The notes under the pieces are model-generated. The model made no database searches. It saw only the letters and a list, made by a program, of their open reading frames with translations, and was not told the DNA's origin. A program made the position numbers and the translations under genes. A stretch of DNA of 64,000 nucleotides from Streptacidiphilus sp. ASG 303 (GTDB taxonomy: Bacteria; Actinomycetota; Actinomycetes; Streptomycetales; Streptomycetaceae): positions 248,001 through 312,000 of the forward strand of contig NZ_JAJLRA010000003.1 in NCBI RefSeq assembly GCF_020991365.1. The letters are read 5' to 3'. Positions 9,422-18,470 of the stretch are shown in pieces (positions within the stretch are counted from its first letter, which is position 1; every line of letters starts with the position of its first letter).

Positions 9422-9805
9422 TCAGAAGTCGAGCCCGGCCTCACGGGCCGCGTCCGCCAGGGCCGCGATGCGGCCGGCGTAGCGGTTGCCCGCGCGGTCG
9501 AAGACGACCTGCTCGATGCCGGCGGCCTTGGCACGCTCGGCGACCAGGGCTCCGACCTTCTTGGCCTGCTCGGTCTTGTCGCCCTCGTTGCCGCGGATCG
9601 ACACGTCGAGGGTGGACGCCGACGCCAGGGTGTGACCCTGGGCGTCGTCGATGACCTGGGCCACCATGTGGCGGTTCGAGCGGGTCACGACGAGGCGCGG
9701 ACGCACCTCGCTGCCGACGACGCGCTTGCGAACGCGGATGGCGCGGCGCTTGCGGGCGGTGCCCTTGTAGGCGTTGCCCTTGCCGATCTTCACACCGACT
9801 GCCAT
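9422..9805 (-). CDS. rplR: 50S ribosomal protein L18
   Basis: L18 binds 5S rRNA and docks it to the large subunit. The 127-residue product has a basic N-terminus ([11 protein letters not shown]), the [12 protein letters not shown] strand, and the C-terminal signature ending [29 protein letters not shown] at 9805, three bases before the rplF stop. Confidence 0.97.
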   Translation of the reverse strand: MAVGVKIGKGNAYKGTARKRRAIRVRKRVVGSEVRPRLVVTRSNRHMVAQVIDDAQGHTLASASTLDVSIRGNEGDKTEQAKKVGALVAERAKAAGIEQVVFDRAGNRYAGRIAALADAAREAGLDF

Positions 9806-9808
9806 GGC

Positions 9809-10348
9809 TTACTTACCAGCCTTTCCGACCTTGCGGCGGATGACCTCGCCCGCGTACTTCACGCCCTTGGCCTTGTACGGGTCGGGCTTGCGCAGCTTGC
9901 GGATCTTCGCGGCGACCTCGCCGACCTTCTGCTTGTCGATGCCGTCCACGTGGAACTTGGTGGGCGACTCGACCTGGAAGGTGATGCCCTCAGGGGCCTC
10001 GACCAGGATCGGGTGGCTGTAGCCGAGGGAGAACTCCATCGAGGAGCCCTTCGCGGCCACGCGGTAACCGACACCGCTGATCTCGAGCGACTTGCGGTAG
10101 CCCGCGGTCACGCCGGTGATCATGTTCGCCACCAGCGTGCGGCTCAGGCCGTGCAGGGCCTTCGACTGACGCTCGTCGTTGGGACGCGTGACGACCAGGT
10201 TGCCGTCCTCGCCCTTGCCGATCTCGATCGGCGCAGCGACGGTGTGGGAGAGGGAACCCTTGGGGCCCTTCACCGAGACCGTCCGGCCATCGATGGTGAC
10301 GTCCACGCCGGCGGGAACCGGGATGGGCAGCCGTCCAATTCGCGACAT
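9809..10348 (-). CDS. rplF: 50S ribosomal protein L6
   Basis: L6 lies near the factor-binding site at the base of the L7/L12 stalk. The 179-residue product begins [20 protein letters not shown] and shows both halves of the duplicated L6 fold, with the C-terminal signature [20 protein letters not shown] chose the ATG at 10348; the longer frame adds 19 non-conserved residues. It follows rpsH with a 22-base gap. Confidence 0.97.
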   Translation of the reverse strand: MSRIGRLPIPVPAGVDVTIDGRTVSVKGPKGSLSHTVAAPIEIGKGEDGNLVVTRPNDERQSKALHGLSRTLVANMITGVTAGYRKSLEISGVGYRVAAKGSSMEFSLGYSHPILVEAPEGITFQVESPTKFHVDGIDKQKVGEVAAKIRKLRKPDPYKAKGVKYAGEVIRRKVGKAGK

Positions 10349-10370
10349 GGCTATACCTCCGTTTCCCGAA

Positions 10371-10778
10371 TTACCAGACGTAGGCGAGGACTTCCCCGCC
10401 CACACCCTTCTTGGCGGCCTGCTGGCCCGTCAGGAGGCCCTGGGACGTCGAGATGATCGCGACACCCAGGCCACCGAGGACCTTCGGCAGGTTGGTGGAC
10501 TTTGCGTAGACCCGCAGGCCCGGCTTGCTGATGCGCTTGATGCCGGCGATCGAGCGCTCGCGGTTGGGGCCGAACTTGAGCTCGATGGTCAGCTTCTTGC
10601 CGACCTCGTTCTCCTGCGGCTCCTCGACCTTCCAGCCGGAGATGTAGCCCTCCTGCTGGAGGATCTCGGCGATGTGCGCCTTGATCTTGCTCGCCGGCAT
10701 GGCCACGGAGTCGTGGTAAGCCGAGTTCGCGTTCCGCAGACGCGTCAGCATGTCTGCGATCGGGTCGGTCATGGTCAT
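10371..10778 (-). CDS. rpsH: 30S ribosomal protein S8
   Basis: S8 is a primary 16S rRNA binder and, in E. coli, the translational repressor of the spc operon. The 135-residue product starts [20 protein letters not shown] and ends in the conserved [26 protein letters not shown]. It is preceded by an unusually long 188-base gap after the S14 gene that carries a nested hairpin and a second small hairpin, which could be a site of S8 or S14 control here; this is inference. Confidence 0.97.
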   Translation of the reverse strand: MTMTDPIADMLTRLRNANSAYHDSVAMPASKIKAHIAEILQQEGYISGWKVEEPQENEVGKKLTIELKFGPNRERSIAGIKRISKPGLRVYAKSTNLPKVLGGLGVAIISTSQGLLTGQQAAKKGVGGEVLAYVW

Positions 10779-10824
10779 GATGGCCTTAGGCCTCTCTCAC
10801 CGCGGTTTCCGACAGCGCGCAGCC

Positions 10825-10840
10825 CGCCCCGCGAGGGGCG
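10825..10840 (-). promoter_or_regulatory. Small hairpin in the rpsH leader
   Basis: A 6-bp perfect stem with a 4-base loop (10825-10830 with 10835-10840), about 46 bases upstream of the rpsH start. Part of the structured S14-S8 intergenic region. Confidence 0.4.
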
Positions 10841-10891
10841 CGATAGGCGCGGCAGGGACCTACGGTGTAGTAAGACGAATTCCGGGCAGCA

Positions 10892-10960
10892 GGGCGCCCG
10901 ACCCCAACACTTTACGGGACTGTGCTACGGAGTCCCAAACGCGTCGGGGTCGGGGCGCCC
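10892..10960 (-). promoter_or_regulatory. Nested hairpin between the S14 and S8 genes
   Basis: An outer stem of 14 pairs with one bulged base (10892-10905 with 10946-10960) encloses a 6-bp inner stem (10916-10921 with 10931-10936, 9-base loop) across an internal loop. It begins 6 bases after the rpsN stop. No T-tract follows, so it is unlikely to be a simple terminator. It resembles a ribosomal-protein RNA control element or a processing site; which is not shown by the sequence. Confidence 0.5.
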
Positions 10961-10966
10961 CGGGTG

Positions 10967-11152
10967 CTACCAGGAGCTCTTGGTCACGCCCGGCAGCTCG
11001 CCGCGGTGGGCCATCTCACGAAGGCACACACGGCAGAGGCCGAACTTGCGGTACACGGAGTGCGGGCGGCCGCAGCGCTGGCAGCGGGTGTAGCCGCGGA
11101 CAGCGAACTTCGGCTTGCGCTCCGACTTCGCGATGAGGGACTTCTTCGCCAC
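10967..11152 (-). CDS. rpsN: 30S ribosomal protein S14, zinc-binding (type Z)
   Basis: The short 61-residue form of S14 with a zinc ribbon: CQRCG then [22 protein letters not shown]. It binds the 30S head. The type Z protein is the zinc-replete version; actinomycetes often keep a zinc-free form elsewhere. The ATG at 11152 lies two bases after the rplE stop. Often named rpsZ in Streptomyces. Confidence 0.97.
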   Translation of the reverse strand: MAKKSLIAKSERKPKFAVRGYTRCQRCGRPHSVYRKFGLCRVCLREMAHRGELPGVTKSSW

Positions 11153-11154
11153 GG

Positions 11155-11724
11155 TCAGTTCTCCTTGAACGGGAAGCCGAGGGCGCGCAGCAGCGCCCGG
11201 CCCTCGTCGTCAGTCTGGGCGGTGGTGACAACGGTGATGTCCATGCCCCGCTGACGGTCGACCTTGTCCTGGTCGATCTCGTGGAACATGACCTGCTCGG
11301 TCAGACCGAACGTGTAGTTGCCACGGCCGTCGAACTGCTTCGGCGACAGACCGCGGAAGTCGCGGATGCGCGGGAGCGCCAGCGACACCAGACGGTCCAC
11401 GAACTCCCACATGCGGTCGCCCCGGAGGGTGACGTGGGTGCCGATCGGCTGGCCCTCGCGCAGCTTGAACTGCGCGATGGACTTGCGGGCCTTCGTGACA
11501 GCCGGCTTCTGGCCGGTGATCGCGGTGAGGTCGCGGATGGCGCCCTCGATCAGCTTGCTGTCACGGGCGGCCTCGCCGACACCCATGTTGACGACGACCT
11601 TGACCAGGCCGGGGATCAGCATGGGGTTCTCGTACGAGAACTGCTCCTGCAGCTGGCCCTTGATCTCAGCGCGGTACCGCTCCTTGAGGCGCGGCTGCAC
11701 CTTCTCGACAGTGGTCTCGCTCAT
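11155..11724 (-). CDS. rplE: 50S ribosomal protein L5
   Basis: L5 binds 5S rRNA and contacts the P-site tRNA and the 30S head. The 189-residue product contains [40 protein letters not shown] and the C-terminal [20 protein letters not shown]. The ATG at 11724 shares one base with the rplX stop (TGATG). Confidence 0.97.
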   Translation of the reverse strand: MSETTVEKVQPRLKERYRAEIKGQLQEQFSYENPMLIPGLVKVVVNMGVGEAARDSKLIEGAIRDLTAITGQKPAVTKARKSIAQFKLREGQPIGTHVTLRGDRMWEFVDRLVSLALPRIRDFRGLSPKQFDGRGNYTFGLTEQVMFHEIDQDKVDRQRGMDITVVTTAQTDDEGRALLRALGFPFKEN

Positions 11725-12059
11725 CAGATGTCCTCACCGGTCCGCTTGGCAACGCGGATCTTGTTGCCCTCGTCGTCGAAGCGGTAGCCGACGCGGGTGA
11801 CGACCTTCTTGCCGTCCTTCTCCACGACCAGCTGAACGTTGCTGACGTGGACGGGGGCCTCGGTGGTCACGATGCCGCCGGTCTGGGAACCACGGGCGGT
11901 CTGGCCGACCTTGGTGTGCTTCTTGACCCGGTTGACACCCTCGACCAGGACGCGCTGCTCGGCGGGGAAGGCCTGGATGACCTTGCCCTGCTTGCCCTTG
12001 TCCTTGCCGGTGATGACCTGGACCAGGTCACCCTTCTTGATCTTCATGCTGTCAGCCAT
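11724..12059 (-). CDS. rplX: 50S ribosomal protein L24
   Basis: L24 is an assembly initiator of the large subunit with a KOW fold ([20 protein letters not shown]) and the segment [14 protein letters not shown] give the start at 12059 because GGAGG lies 11 bases upstream; the family start MKIKKGD at 12047 would give 107 residues and is also possible. Follows rplN by 3 bases. Confidence 0.95.
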   Translation of the reverse strand: MADSMKIKKGDLVQVITGKDKGKQGKVIQAFPAEQRVLVEGVNRVKKHTKVGQTARGSQTGGIVTTEAPVHVSNVQLVVEKDGKKVVTRVGYRFDDEGNKIRVAKRTGEDI

Positions 12060-12062
12060 CGG

Positions 12063-12431
12063 TTAGAGCACCTCCGGCGCGAGCGAGATGATCTTCATGA
12101 ACTTCTTCTCGCGCAGCTCACGGCCCACGGGGCCGAAGATGCGGGTACCACGGGGGTCACCGTCGTTCTTGAGGACGACCGCGGCGTTCTCGTCGAAGCG
12201 GATGTAGGAACCGTCGGGACGACGGCGCTCCTTCACGGTCCGCACGACGACGGCCTTGACGACGTCGCCCTTCTTCACGTTGCCACCGGGGATCGCGTCC
12301 TTGACGGTAGCCACGATGACGTCCCCGATGCCCGCGTAGCGCCGGCCGGAGCCACCGAGAACGCGGATGCAGAGGATCTCCTTGGCACCCGTGTTGTCGG
12401 CGACTCGCAGTCGCGACTCCTGCTGGATCAC
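12063..12431 (-). CDS. rplN: 50S ribosomal protein L14
   Basis: L14 forms bridge B8 to the small subunit. The 122-residue product has the classic start [20 protein letters not shown], the block [20 protein letters not shown] and ends [18 protein letters not shown] start at 12431. A 99-base gap separates it from rpsQ, the border between the S10 and spc parts; no convincing promoter is seen in the gap. Confidence 0.98.
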   Translation of the reverse strand: MIQQESRLRVADNTGAKEILCIRVLGGSGRRYAGIGDVIVATVKDAIPGGNVKKGDVVKAVVVRTVKERRRPDGSYIRFDENAAVVLKNDGDPRGTRIFGPVGRELREKKFMKIISLAPEVL

Positions 12432-12530
12432 GTCTTTCTCCTGATCGTCAACGATCGGGACCGGGCCGGCCGCTGCTCACCCGGTCGCCTGACGGCACCG
12501 GGCACATACGGCCGCACCCAATCGCGTTCG

Positions 12531-12809
12531 TTACTTGGCCTTCTCGAGGATCTCGACGACGCGCCAGCGCTTCGTCGCGGACAGCGGCCGGGTCTCCATG
12601 AGGAGGACGCGGTCGCCGACGCCACAGGCGTTCTGCTCGTCGTGCGCCTTCAGCTTGTTCGTACGGCGGATGACCTTGCCGTACAGCGCGTGCTTGACGC
12701 GGTCCTCAACGGCGACGACGACGGTCTTGTCCATCTTGTCGCTGACGACCAGACCCTCGCGGGTCTTGCGGAAGCCGCGTGCCTCGGTGTTCTTCTCGTT
12801 CTCAGTCAT
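12531..12809 (-). CDS. rpsQ: 30S ribosomal protein S17
   Basis: S17 is a primary 16S rRNA binder with an OB fold. The 92-residue product has a short charged N-terminal extension, then [54 protein letters not shown]. Its ATG overlaps the rpmC stop by one base (TGATG). Confidence 0.97.
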   Translation of the reverse strand: MTENEKNTEARGFRKTREGLVVSDKMDKTVVVAVEDRVKHALYGKVIRRTNKLKAHDEQNACGVGDRVLLMETRPLSATKRWRVVEILEKAK

Positions 12810-13033
12810 CAGGCGTTCTCCACCGTCTCGATGCCCAGCTCGCGCTCGCGCATCAGGGTGTAGATCCGCGCGATGTCCTTCCGGACGGCGCGAAGCCGAC
12901 CGTGGTTCTCGAGCTGCCCGGTCGCCGCCTGGAAGCGGAGGTTGAACAGCTCCTCCTTGGCCTCACGGAGCTTGCCGACGAGCTCGTCGTCGGCCAGACC
13001 GCGAAGCTCAGCAGCCTTGGTGCCGGCCGACAT
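12809..13033 (-). CDS. rpmC: 50S ribosomal protein L29
   Basis: L29 is an all-helical protein at the exit tunnel rim, near the docking site for SRP and trigger factor. The 74-residue product has [20 protein letters not shown] and [19 protein letters not shown]. It overlaps rplP by one base at its start and rpsQ by one base at its end, so coupling is likely. Confidence 0.96.
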   Translation of the reverse strand: MSAGTKAAELRGLADDELVGKLREAKEELFNLRFQAATGQLENHGRLRAVRKDIARIYTLMRERELGIETVENA

Positions 13034-13452
13034 CAGCTCTCACCTGCCTCGCGCCGGACAATCCGGCACTTCATCGGGAGCTTGTGAGCAGCGCGGGTCA
13101 GCGCCTCACGAGCCACCTTCTCGTTGGGGTAGGACAGCTCGAACATCACCCGTCCCGGGTGGACGTTCGCAACCCACCACTCCGGCGAGCCCTTGCCGGA
13201 ACCCATGCGGGTCTCGGCGGGCTTCTTCGTGAGCGGGCGGTCCGGGTAGATGTTGATCCAGACCTTGCCGCCACGGCGGATGTGACGGGTGATGGCGATA
13301 CGAGCGGACTCGATCTGCCGGTTCGTCACGTAGGCCGGGGTGACGGCCTGGATGCCGTACTCGCCGAACGCGAGCTCAGTGCCGCCCTTGGCAGCGCCAC
13401 GCCGCTTGGGGTGGTGCTGCTTGCGGTGCTTGACCCTGCGAGGGATCAGCAT
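13033..13452 (-). CDS. rplP: 50S ribosomal protein L16
   Basis: L16 organises the A-site region of the large subunit. The 139-residue product begins [20 protein letters not shown] and includes [41 protein letters not shown]. The ATG at 13452 is set by the family start; the longer open frame upstream is a shadow of rpsC. Confidence 0.97.
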   Translation of the reverse strand: MLIPRRVKHRKQHHPKRRGAAKGGTELAFGEYGIQAVTPAYVTNRQIESARIAITRHIRRGGKVWINIYPDRPLTKKPAETRMGSGKGSPEWWVANVHPGRVMFELSYPNEKVAREALTRAAHKLPMKCRIVRREAGES

Positions 13453-13456
13453 TGGG

Positions 13457-14299
13457 TCAGGCCTCCGTTCCAGCGTTGTTGGAAGCCGGCGCCTCGGCGG
13501 CCGGCGTCTCGGCGGGGGCGGTCGAGGCCTGGGCCTCGGCACCCTGCTGCGGACGGCGGCCACCGCGGCCACCGCGCTCGCCACCGCGGCCGCCACGGGC
13601 CGGACGGTCGGCGGCGCCGCGGGCCGGGCGGTTGCCGGCGCGGGCGGCGGCGTTCTCGGCGCGGACCTCGGCGATGTTCTTGACGTCGCCCTTGTAGATC
13701 CAGACCTTCACACCGATGCGGCCGAAGGTGGTACGGGCCTCGAAGAAGCCGTAGTCCACGTTGGCGCGCAGGGTGTGCAGCGGCACGCGACCCTCGCGGT
13801 AGAACTCCGAGCGGGACATCTCGGCACCGCCGAGACGGCCGGAGCACTGGACCTTGATGCCCTTGGCGCCCGACTTCATGGTGCCCTGCATCGACTTGCG
13901 CATGGCACGACGGAAGGACACGCGGGAGGAGAGCTGCTCGGCGACGCCCTGGGCGACCAGCTGAGCGTCCATCTCGGGGTTCTTGACCTCGAGGATGTTC
14001 AGCTGCACCTGCTTGCCGGTGAGCTTCTCCAGGTCGCCGCGGATGCGGTCGGCCTCCGCGCCGCGGCGGCCGATGACGATGCCCGGCCGGGCGGTGTGGA
14101 TGTCGACGCGGACGCGGTCGCGGGTGCGCTCGATCTCCACCTTGGAGATGCCGGCCCGCTCCATGCCCTTCGTCATCATCCGGCGGATGGCGACGTCTTC
14201 CTTGACGTAGTCCTTGTACAGCTTGTCGGCGTACCAGCGGGACTTGAAGTCCGTGGTGATGCCGAGCCGGAACCCGTGCGGGTTAACCTTCTGGCCCAT
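13457..14299 (-). CDS. rpsC: 30S ribosomal protein S3 with RG-rich tail
   Basis: S3 lies at the mRNA entry site and contributes to helicase activity. The core (about 1-215) starts [20 protein letters not shown], has the KH motif [13 protein letters not shown] and the C-terminal domain. The remaining 65 residues are an RG-rich and then Ala/Pro/Glu-rich tail ([20 protein letters not shown]), longer than in E. coli and typical of actinobacteria; it may be disordered. The ATG at 14299 shares a base with the rplV stop (TAATG). Confidence 0.97.
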   Translation of the reverse strand: MGQKVNPHGFRLGITTDFKSRWYADKLYKDYVKEDVAIRRMMTKGMERAGISKVEIERTRDRVRVDIHTARPGIVIGRRGAEADRIRGDLEKLTGKQVQLNILEVKNPEMDAQLVAQGVAEQLSSRVSFRRAMRKSMQGTMKSGAKGIKVQCSGRLGGAEMSRSEFYREGRVPLHTLRANVDYGFFEARTTFGRIGVKVWIYKGDVKNIAEVRAENAAARAGNRPARGAADRPARGGRGGERGGRGGRRPQQGAEAQASTAPAETPAAEAPASNNAGTEA

Positions 14300-14646
14300 T
14301 ACCGGGTCCCTTCCTTGCTGCTGACGACCACGGTGATGTGGCTGGTCCGCTTGCGGATCCGGTAGGCGCGGCCCTGGGCGCGCGGCCGGAACCGCTTCAG
14401 GGTCGGGCCCTCGTCGACGTACGCCTCGGAGACGTAGAGGTCGTCCACGTTGTTGTGGTTGTAGTTGTGCACGGCGTTGGCGATGGCGCTGTCCAGCACC
14501 TTGCCGACCGGCACGGTCGCGGCCTGCGGAGCGAAACGCAGGACCGCCTGGGCCTCCGTGGCACTCATGCCACGGATGAGGTCCACCACGCGGCGGGCCT
14601 TCATGGGCGTGACGCGGATGTACCGCGCCTGGGCCCTGGCTTCCAT
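14299..14646 (-). CDS. rplV: 50S ribosomal protein L22
   Basis: L22 lines the peptide exit tunnel with a long beta hairpin, where macrolide resistance changes can arise. The 115-residue product starts [20 protein letters not shown] and ends [19 protein letters not shown] chose ATG 14646, six bases after AAGGGG; an ATG ten codons upstream has no ribosome binding site. Confidence 0.97.
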   Translation of the reverse strand: MEARAQARYIRVTPMKARRVVDLIRGMSATEAQAVLRFAPQAATVPVGKVLDSAIANAVHNYNHNNVDDLYVSEAYVDEGPTLKRFRPRAQGRAYRIRKRTSHITVVVSSKEGTR

Positions 14647-14698
14647 GGTTGTCCCCTTGTTGATGGTGTCAGTCATCGGTCTTCGCTATTTCCGCAGA

Positions 14699-14980
14699 TC
14701 AGCGACGACGCGACTTGCGGTCGTCCTTCTCGTGGCCGCGGAAGGTGCGGGTCGGCGCGAACTCACCGAGCTTGTGGCCGACCATCGACTCGGTGACGAA
14801 CACCGGGACGTGCTTGCGGCCGTCGTGCACCGCGATCGTGTGCCCGAGCATGGACGGCACGATCATGGAGCGCCGGGACCAGGTCTTGATGACGTTCTGG
14901 GTACCCGCTTCGTTCTGGGCGTCCACCTTCTTGGCGAGGTGGTCGTCGATGAAGGGGCCCTTCTTGAGGCTGCGCGGCAT
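14699..14980 (-). CDS. rpsS: 30S ribosomal protein S19
   Basis: S19 is in the 30S head with S13 and contacts the P-site tRNA region. The 93-residue product begins [20 protein letters not shown], has [20 protein letters not shown] and ends with a basic tail. The start at 14980 is 11 bases after the rplB stop; the longer frame upstream is a shadow of rplB. Confidence 0.97.
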   Translation of the reverse strand: MPRSLKKGPFIDDHLAKKVDAQNEAGTQNVIKTWSRRSMIVPSMLGHTIAVHDGRKHVPVFVTESMVGHKLGEFAPTRTFRGHEKDDRKSRRR

Positions 14981-14991
14981 CGAACCTGCTC

Positions 14992-15828
14992 CTAGCGCTT
15001 CTTGTTGGTCTTGCGGCGGCGCACGATGAGCTTGTCCGAGGCCTTGTTCGGGCGACGGGTACGGCCCTCGGGCTTGCCCCACGGCGAGACCGGGTGGCGA
15101 CCACCGGAGGTCTTGCCCTCACCACCACCGTGCGGGTGGTCGATCGGGTTCATGGCCACACCGCGGACGGTCGGGCGGACGCCCTTCCAGCGCATACGGC
15201 CGGCCTTGCCCCAGTTGATGTTCGACTGCTCGGCGTTGCCGACCTCGCCGACGGTGGCGCGGCAGCGCACGTCGACCTGGCGGATCTCACCCGACGGCAT
15301 GCGGAGGGTCGCGAAGCGGCCCTCCTTCGCCAGCAGCTGGATGCTGGCGCCGGCGGAGCGGCCCATCTTGGCGCCGCCGCCCGGACGCAGCTCCACGGCG
15401 TGCACGACGGTGCCGACCGGGATGTTGCGGAGCGAGAGGTTGTTGCCCGGCTTGATGTCGGCGCCGGGGCCGTTCTCGACCCGGTCGCCCTGCTGCAGCT
15501 TGGCCGGGGCCAGGATGTAGCGCTTCTCGCCGTCCGCGTAGTGGAGCAGCGCGATGCGGGCGGTGCGGTTGGGGTCGTACTCGATGTGCGCGACCTTGGC
15601 CGGCACGCCGTCCTTGTCGTGGCGACGGAAGTCGATCACGCGGTAGGCGCGCTTGTGTCCGCCACCCTGGTGGCGAGCGGTGATACGACCGGCGTTGTTA
15701 CGGCCGCCCTTGCTGTGCAGGGGGCGAACCAGCGACTTCTCCGGCGTGGACCGCGTGATCTCGACGAAGTCGGCGACGCTGGAACCACGACGGCCCGGGG
15801 TCGTCGGCTTGTACTTGCGGATGCCCAT
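14992..15828 (-). CDS. rplB: 50S ribosomal protein L2
   Basis: L2 is needed for subunit joining and peptidyl transferase assembly. The 278-residue product begins [20 protein letters not shown], and the C-terminal signature [20 protein letters not shown] is present, with the conserved His near the catalytic centre. 42 bases separate it from rplW. Confidence 0.98.
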   Translation of the reverse strand: MGIRKYKPTTPGRRGSSVADFVEITRSTPEKSLVRPLHSKGGRNNAGRITARHQGGGHKRAYRVIDFRRHDKDGVPAKVAHIEYDPNRTARIALLHYADGEKRYILAPAKLQQGDRVENGPGADIKPGNNLSLRNIPVGTVVHAVELRPGGGAKMGRSAGASIQLLAKEGRFATLRMPSGEIRQVDVRCRATVGEVGNAEQSNINWGKAGRMRWKGVRPTVRGVAMNPIDHPHGGGEGKTSGGRHPVSPWGKPEGRTRRPNKASDKLIVRRRKTNKKR

Positions 15829-15870
15829 GGCTTCTTTCGTCCTCGTCCGTATCGACGATCCGATGCTCCG

Positions 15871-16191
15871 TTAGGAGACCGGACCACCGAAGATGTCGAT
15901 GCGGCTGCCCTCGGCCAGGGTCACGACGGCGCGCTTGGTGTCCTTGCGCTTGCCGAAACCGGTCTTGGAGCGCTTGCGCTTCCCCTGCCGGTTGATCGTG
16001 TTGACCGCGGTGACCTTGACCGAGAAGACGGACTCGACCGCCTGCTTGATCTGGGTCTTGTTCGCGCCCGGCGACACGATGAACGTGTACTTGTTCTCGT
16101 CGAGGAGGCTGTAGCTCTTCTCGGAGATGACCGGCTTCACCAGGACGTCACGGGGGTCCGTGAAGGTCTTGGAGGTGATCTGCTCGCTCAT
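15871..16191 (-). CDS. rplW: 50S ribosomal protein L23
   Basis: L23 lies at the exit tunnel and is the main docking site for trigger factor and SRP. The 106-residue product has [41 protein letters not shown] and the Lys/Arg-rich [17 protein letters not shown] loop. It overlaps rplD by one base (TGATG). Confidence 0.97.
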   Translation of the reverse strand: MSEQITSKTFTDPRDVLVKPVISEKSYSLLDENKYTFIVSPGANKTQIKQAVESVFSVKVTAVNTINRQGKRKRSKTGFGKRKDTKRAVVTLAEGSRIDIFGGPVS

Positions 16192-16868
16192 CAGGCGGCG
16201 CTCCCTTCGAGCTCGCCCTCGGACGCGACGGCCTTGGCGGACGCGGCCGGACCGGCCACGAAGCGCTCGAAGGCGGCCTGGGTGAAGACCACATCGTCGG
16301 AGACGAGCACGTCGTACGTGTTCAGCTGGCCCGCGTCCAGGATGTGCACCGACGGCAGGTTGCGAGCCGACTTGATCGCCAGCTCGTCGTCGCGCTCGAC
16401 GACGAGGAGGACGTTCTTGCGCTCGCTGATCTTGCCGAACAGCTCACGGACAGCCTTGGTGGAGGGCTGCTCGGTCGCGACCACACCGGTGACGACGTGG
16501 ATGCGGTTGTGGCGGGCCCGGTCGGTGAGGGCACCGCGCAGGGCGGCGGCCTTCATCTTCTTCGGGGTCCGCTGCGAGTAGTCGCGCGGCACGGGACCGT
16601 GCACGACGCCACCACCGGCGAACTGCGGCGCGCGGGTCGAGCCCTGACGGGCGCGGCCGGTGCCCTTCTGGCGGTACGGCTTCTTGCCGCCGCCGCGGAC
16701 CTCGCCGCGGGTCTTCGTCTTGTGGGTGCCCTGGCGGGCAGCGGCCAGCTGGGCGACGACGACCTGGTGGATCAGCGGAATGCTGACCTTGGCGTCGAAG
16801 ATCTCGGCGGGCAGCTCGACGGAGCCGGCCTTCTCGCCCACGGGCGAGAGGATGTCAATGGTGCTCAT
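16191..16868 (-). CDS. rplD: 50S ribosomal protein L4
   Basis: L4 reaches into the exit tunnel; in E. coli it also represses the S10 operon. The 225-residue product has the tunnel loop [46 protein letters not shown]. Whether L4 represses this operon is unknown; a long, structured rpsJ leader is present. Confidence 0.97.
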   Translation of the reverse strand: MSTIDILSPVGEKAGSVELPAEIFDAKVSIPLIHQVVVAQLAAARQGTHKTKTRGEVRGGGKKPYRQKGTGRARQGSTRAPQFAGGGVVHGPVPRDYSQRTPKKMKAAALRGALTDRARHNRIHVVTGVVATEQPSTKAVRELFGKISERKNVLLVVERDDELAIKSARNLPSVHILDAGQLNTYDVLVSDDVVFTQAAFERFVAGPAASAKAVASEGELEGSAA

Positions 16869-16873
16869 CTGCT

Positions 16874-17518
16874 TCAGGCCCCCTTGGCCGCGGTGCGGAC
16901 CAGGACGAGGCCGCCGTTCGGACCAGGGATTGCGCCCTTGATGAGCAGCAGGCCCTTCTCCGCGTCAACGGCGTGAACGGTCAGGTTCTGGGTGGTCACA
17001 CGCTCGTTGCCCATGCGGCCCGCCATACGGAGGCCCTTGAACACGCGGCCCGGGGTGGCGCAGCCACCGATGGAGCCGGGCGAGCGGTGCTTGCGCTGCG
17101 TGCCGTGTCCGGCGCCCAGGCCCTTGAAGCCGTGGCGCTTCATGACACCGGCGGTGCCCTTGCCCTTGCTGGTGCCGGTCACGTCGACCTTGACACCGGC
17201 GTCGAACACCTCGGCGGTGATCTCCTGGCCCAGGGTGTACTCGGACGCGTCAGCGGTGCGCAGCTCGACCAGGTGGCGGCGGGGAGTGACGCCGGCCTTG
17301 GAGAAGTGGCCCTGGAGGGGCTTGTTCACCTTGCGCGGGTCGATCTCGCCGAAGCCGATCTGCACCGAGTCGTAGCCGGTGGTGTCAGCGGTGTGGACCT
17401 GGGTCACGACATTCGGCCCGGCCTTGACGACGGTGACCGGAACGATCCGGTTGTTCTCGTCCCAGACCTGGGTCATGCCGAGCTTCTCGCCCAGGATGCC
17501 CTTAATCTGCTTAGCCAT
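16874..17518 (-). CDS. rplC: 50S ribosomal protein L3
   Basis: L3 nucleates large-subunit assembly and approaches the peptidyl transferase centre. The 214-residue product starts [20 protein letters not shown]. It includes [20 protein letters not shown], the signature [20 protein letters not shown] and [10 protein letters not shown]. It is second in the S10 operon, 14 bases after rpsJ. Confidence 0.98.
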   Translation of the reverse strand: MAKQIKGILGEKLGMTQVWDENNRIVPVTVVKAGPNVVTQVHTADTTGYDSVQIGFGEIDPRKVNKPLQGHFSKAGVTPRRHLVELRTADASEYTLGQEITAEVFDAGVKVDVTGTSKGKGTAGVMKRHGFKGLGAGHGTQRKHRSPGSIGGCATPGRVFKGLRMAGRMGNERVTTQNLTVHAVDAEKGLLLIKGAIPGPNGGLVLVRTAAKGA

Positions 17519-17532
17519 CTTCGGTGCGCCTC

Positions 17533-17841
17533 TCAGAGCTTGATCTCGATGTCGACACCGGCCGGCAGGTCGAGACGCATCAGCGAGTCAACCGTCTTCG
17601 GGGTGGGGTCGAGGATGTCGATCAGGCGCTTGTGCGTACGCATCTCGAAGTGCTCGCGCGAGTCCTTGTACTTGTGCGGCGAGCGGATGACGCAGTACAC
17701 GTTCTTCTCAGTGGGCAGCGGCACCGGGCCCGCGACCTGCGCACCAGTACGGGTGACGGTCTCGACGATCTTCTTCGCCGAGGAGTCGATCACCTCGTGG
17801 TCGTAGGCCTTGAGCCGGATGCGGATCTTCTGTCCCGCCAT
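17533..17841 (-). CDS. rpsJ: 30S ribosomal protein S10 / NusE
   Basis: S10 is a 30S head protein and, as NusE, links the ribosome to NusG and antitermination complexes. The 102-residue product begins [20 protein letters not shown] and has [23 protein letters not shown]. The family start is ATG 17841; the frame open upstream is not conserved. First gene of the S10 operon, with a 360-base leader. Confidence 0.98.
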   Translation of the reverse strand: MAGQKIRIRLKAYDHEVIDSSAKKIVETVTRTGAQVAGPVPLPTEKNVYCVIRSPHKYKDSREHFEMRTHKRLIDILDPTPKTVDSLMRLDLPAGVDIEIKL

Positions 17842-18206
17842 GGCTACTTCGTAGTCCTTGTCTGTCGTCTTGCCACTACGGCGCCCGATCGGCCGCTTGT
17901 CCGACCCACGCGGTCGGGTGTGTCGCACTCCCGCTCGCAGTAAACCCTTGAAAGAATCCCCAGGAGGCTTCTGCTCCGGGCCGCGGACGGCCTTCAGGCG
18001 CCGGGTCGAGGCCCCGCCCACGCTTCCCGGAAGATTCCCGTACGTCCGCCCTCGCAGCTACTGCAACAGCAGGCATCACGGGGGCGACGAGTACTGTGGG
18101 ACTCGCTTCCGGTCCTCCCGGCGGGAGGCGCGCAGCATCGGCACTCAACCGAGCAACTCGGACAGTGTGCCACACCGGGCGCGCCGGGGGCCAATCGGAG
18201 CGCATG
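17842..18206 (-). promoter_or_regulatory. Long structured leader of the S10 operon
   Basis: No gene is seen here. If transcription starts just downstream of the promoter at 18207-18234, the leader is about 360 bases long. It contains hairpins at 18114-18128 (6-bp stem) and 17901-17917 (6-bp stem, 5-base loop). I cannot identify an L4-type E. coli leader in it. Confidence 0.45.
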
Positions 18207-18234
18207 ACACTACCCGCACGGTGCCGACTGTCAA
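18207..18234 (-). promoter_or_regulatory. Promoter of the S10 operon
   Basis: TTGACA (18229-18234), 16-base spacer, TAGTGT (18207-18212) on the minus strand. The -35 is a perfect match to the vegetative (HrdB-type) consensus. It is upstream of rpsJ and divergent from the kinase gene. Confidence 0.6.
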
Positions 18235-18395
18235 ACCCCCGGCGTACCGCGGCTCCTCCCGCGCCCCCTCGCCTCCCCCGCCGCCTCCCCACCGTCCCGG
18301 CCCCCGCCTCCTCTCCGCGCCCTCCCGCCCGCGCCGCCGCGGCGGCGTCCGCACGCCCCCGGCCCCCGCCGGGGCCGCGCGCAACCGGCGGACGC

Positions 18396-18424
18396 TTGAC
18401 GGCAGTCCTCACCGGCGGTACTGA
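18396..18424 (+). promoter_or_regulatory. Candidate promoter of the PD40 kinase gene
   Basis: TTGACG (18396-18401), 17-base spacer, TACTGA (18419-18424). Predicted 5' UTR about 40 bases. The stretch 18235-18395 before it is C-rich with no gene. Confidence 0.45.
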
Positions 18425-18470
18425 GAGACGTCACCGCGCGCAGGCGGTGCGGACCGATGGGGACGGGACC

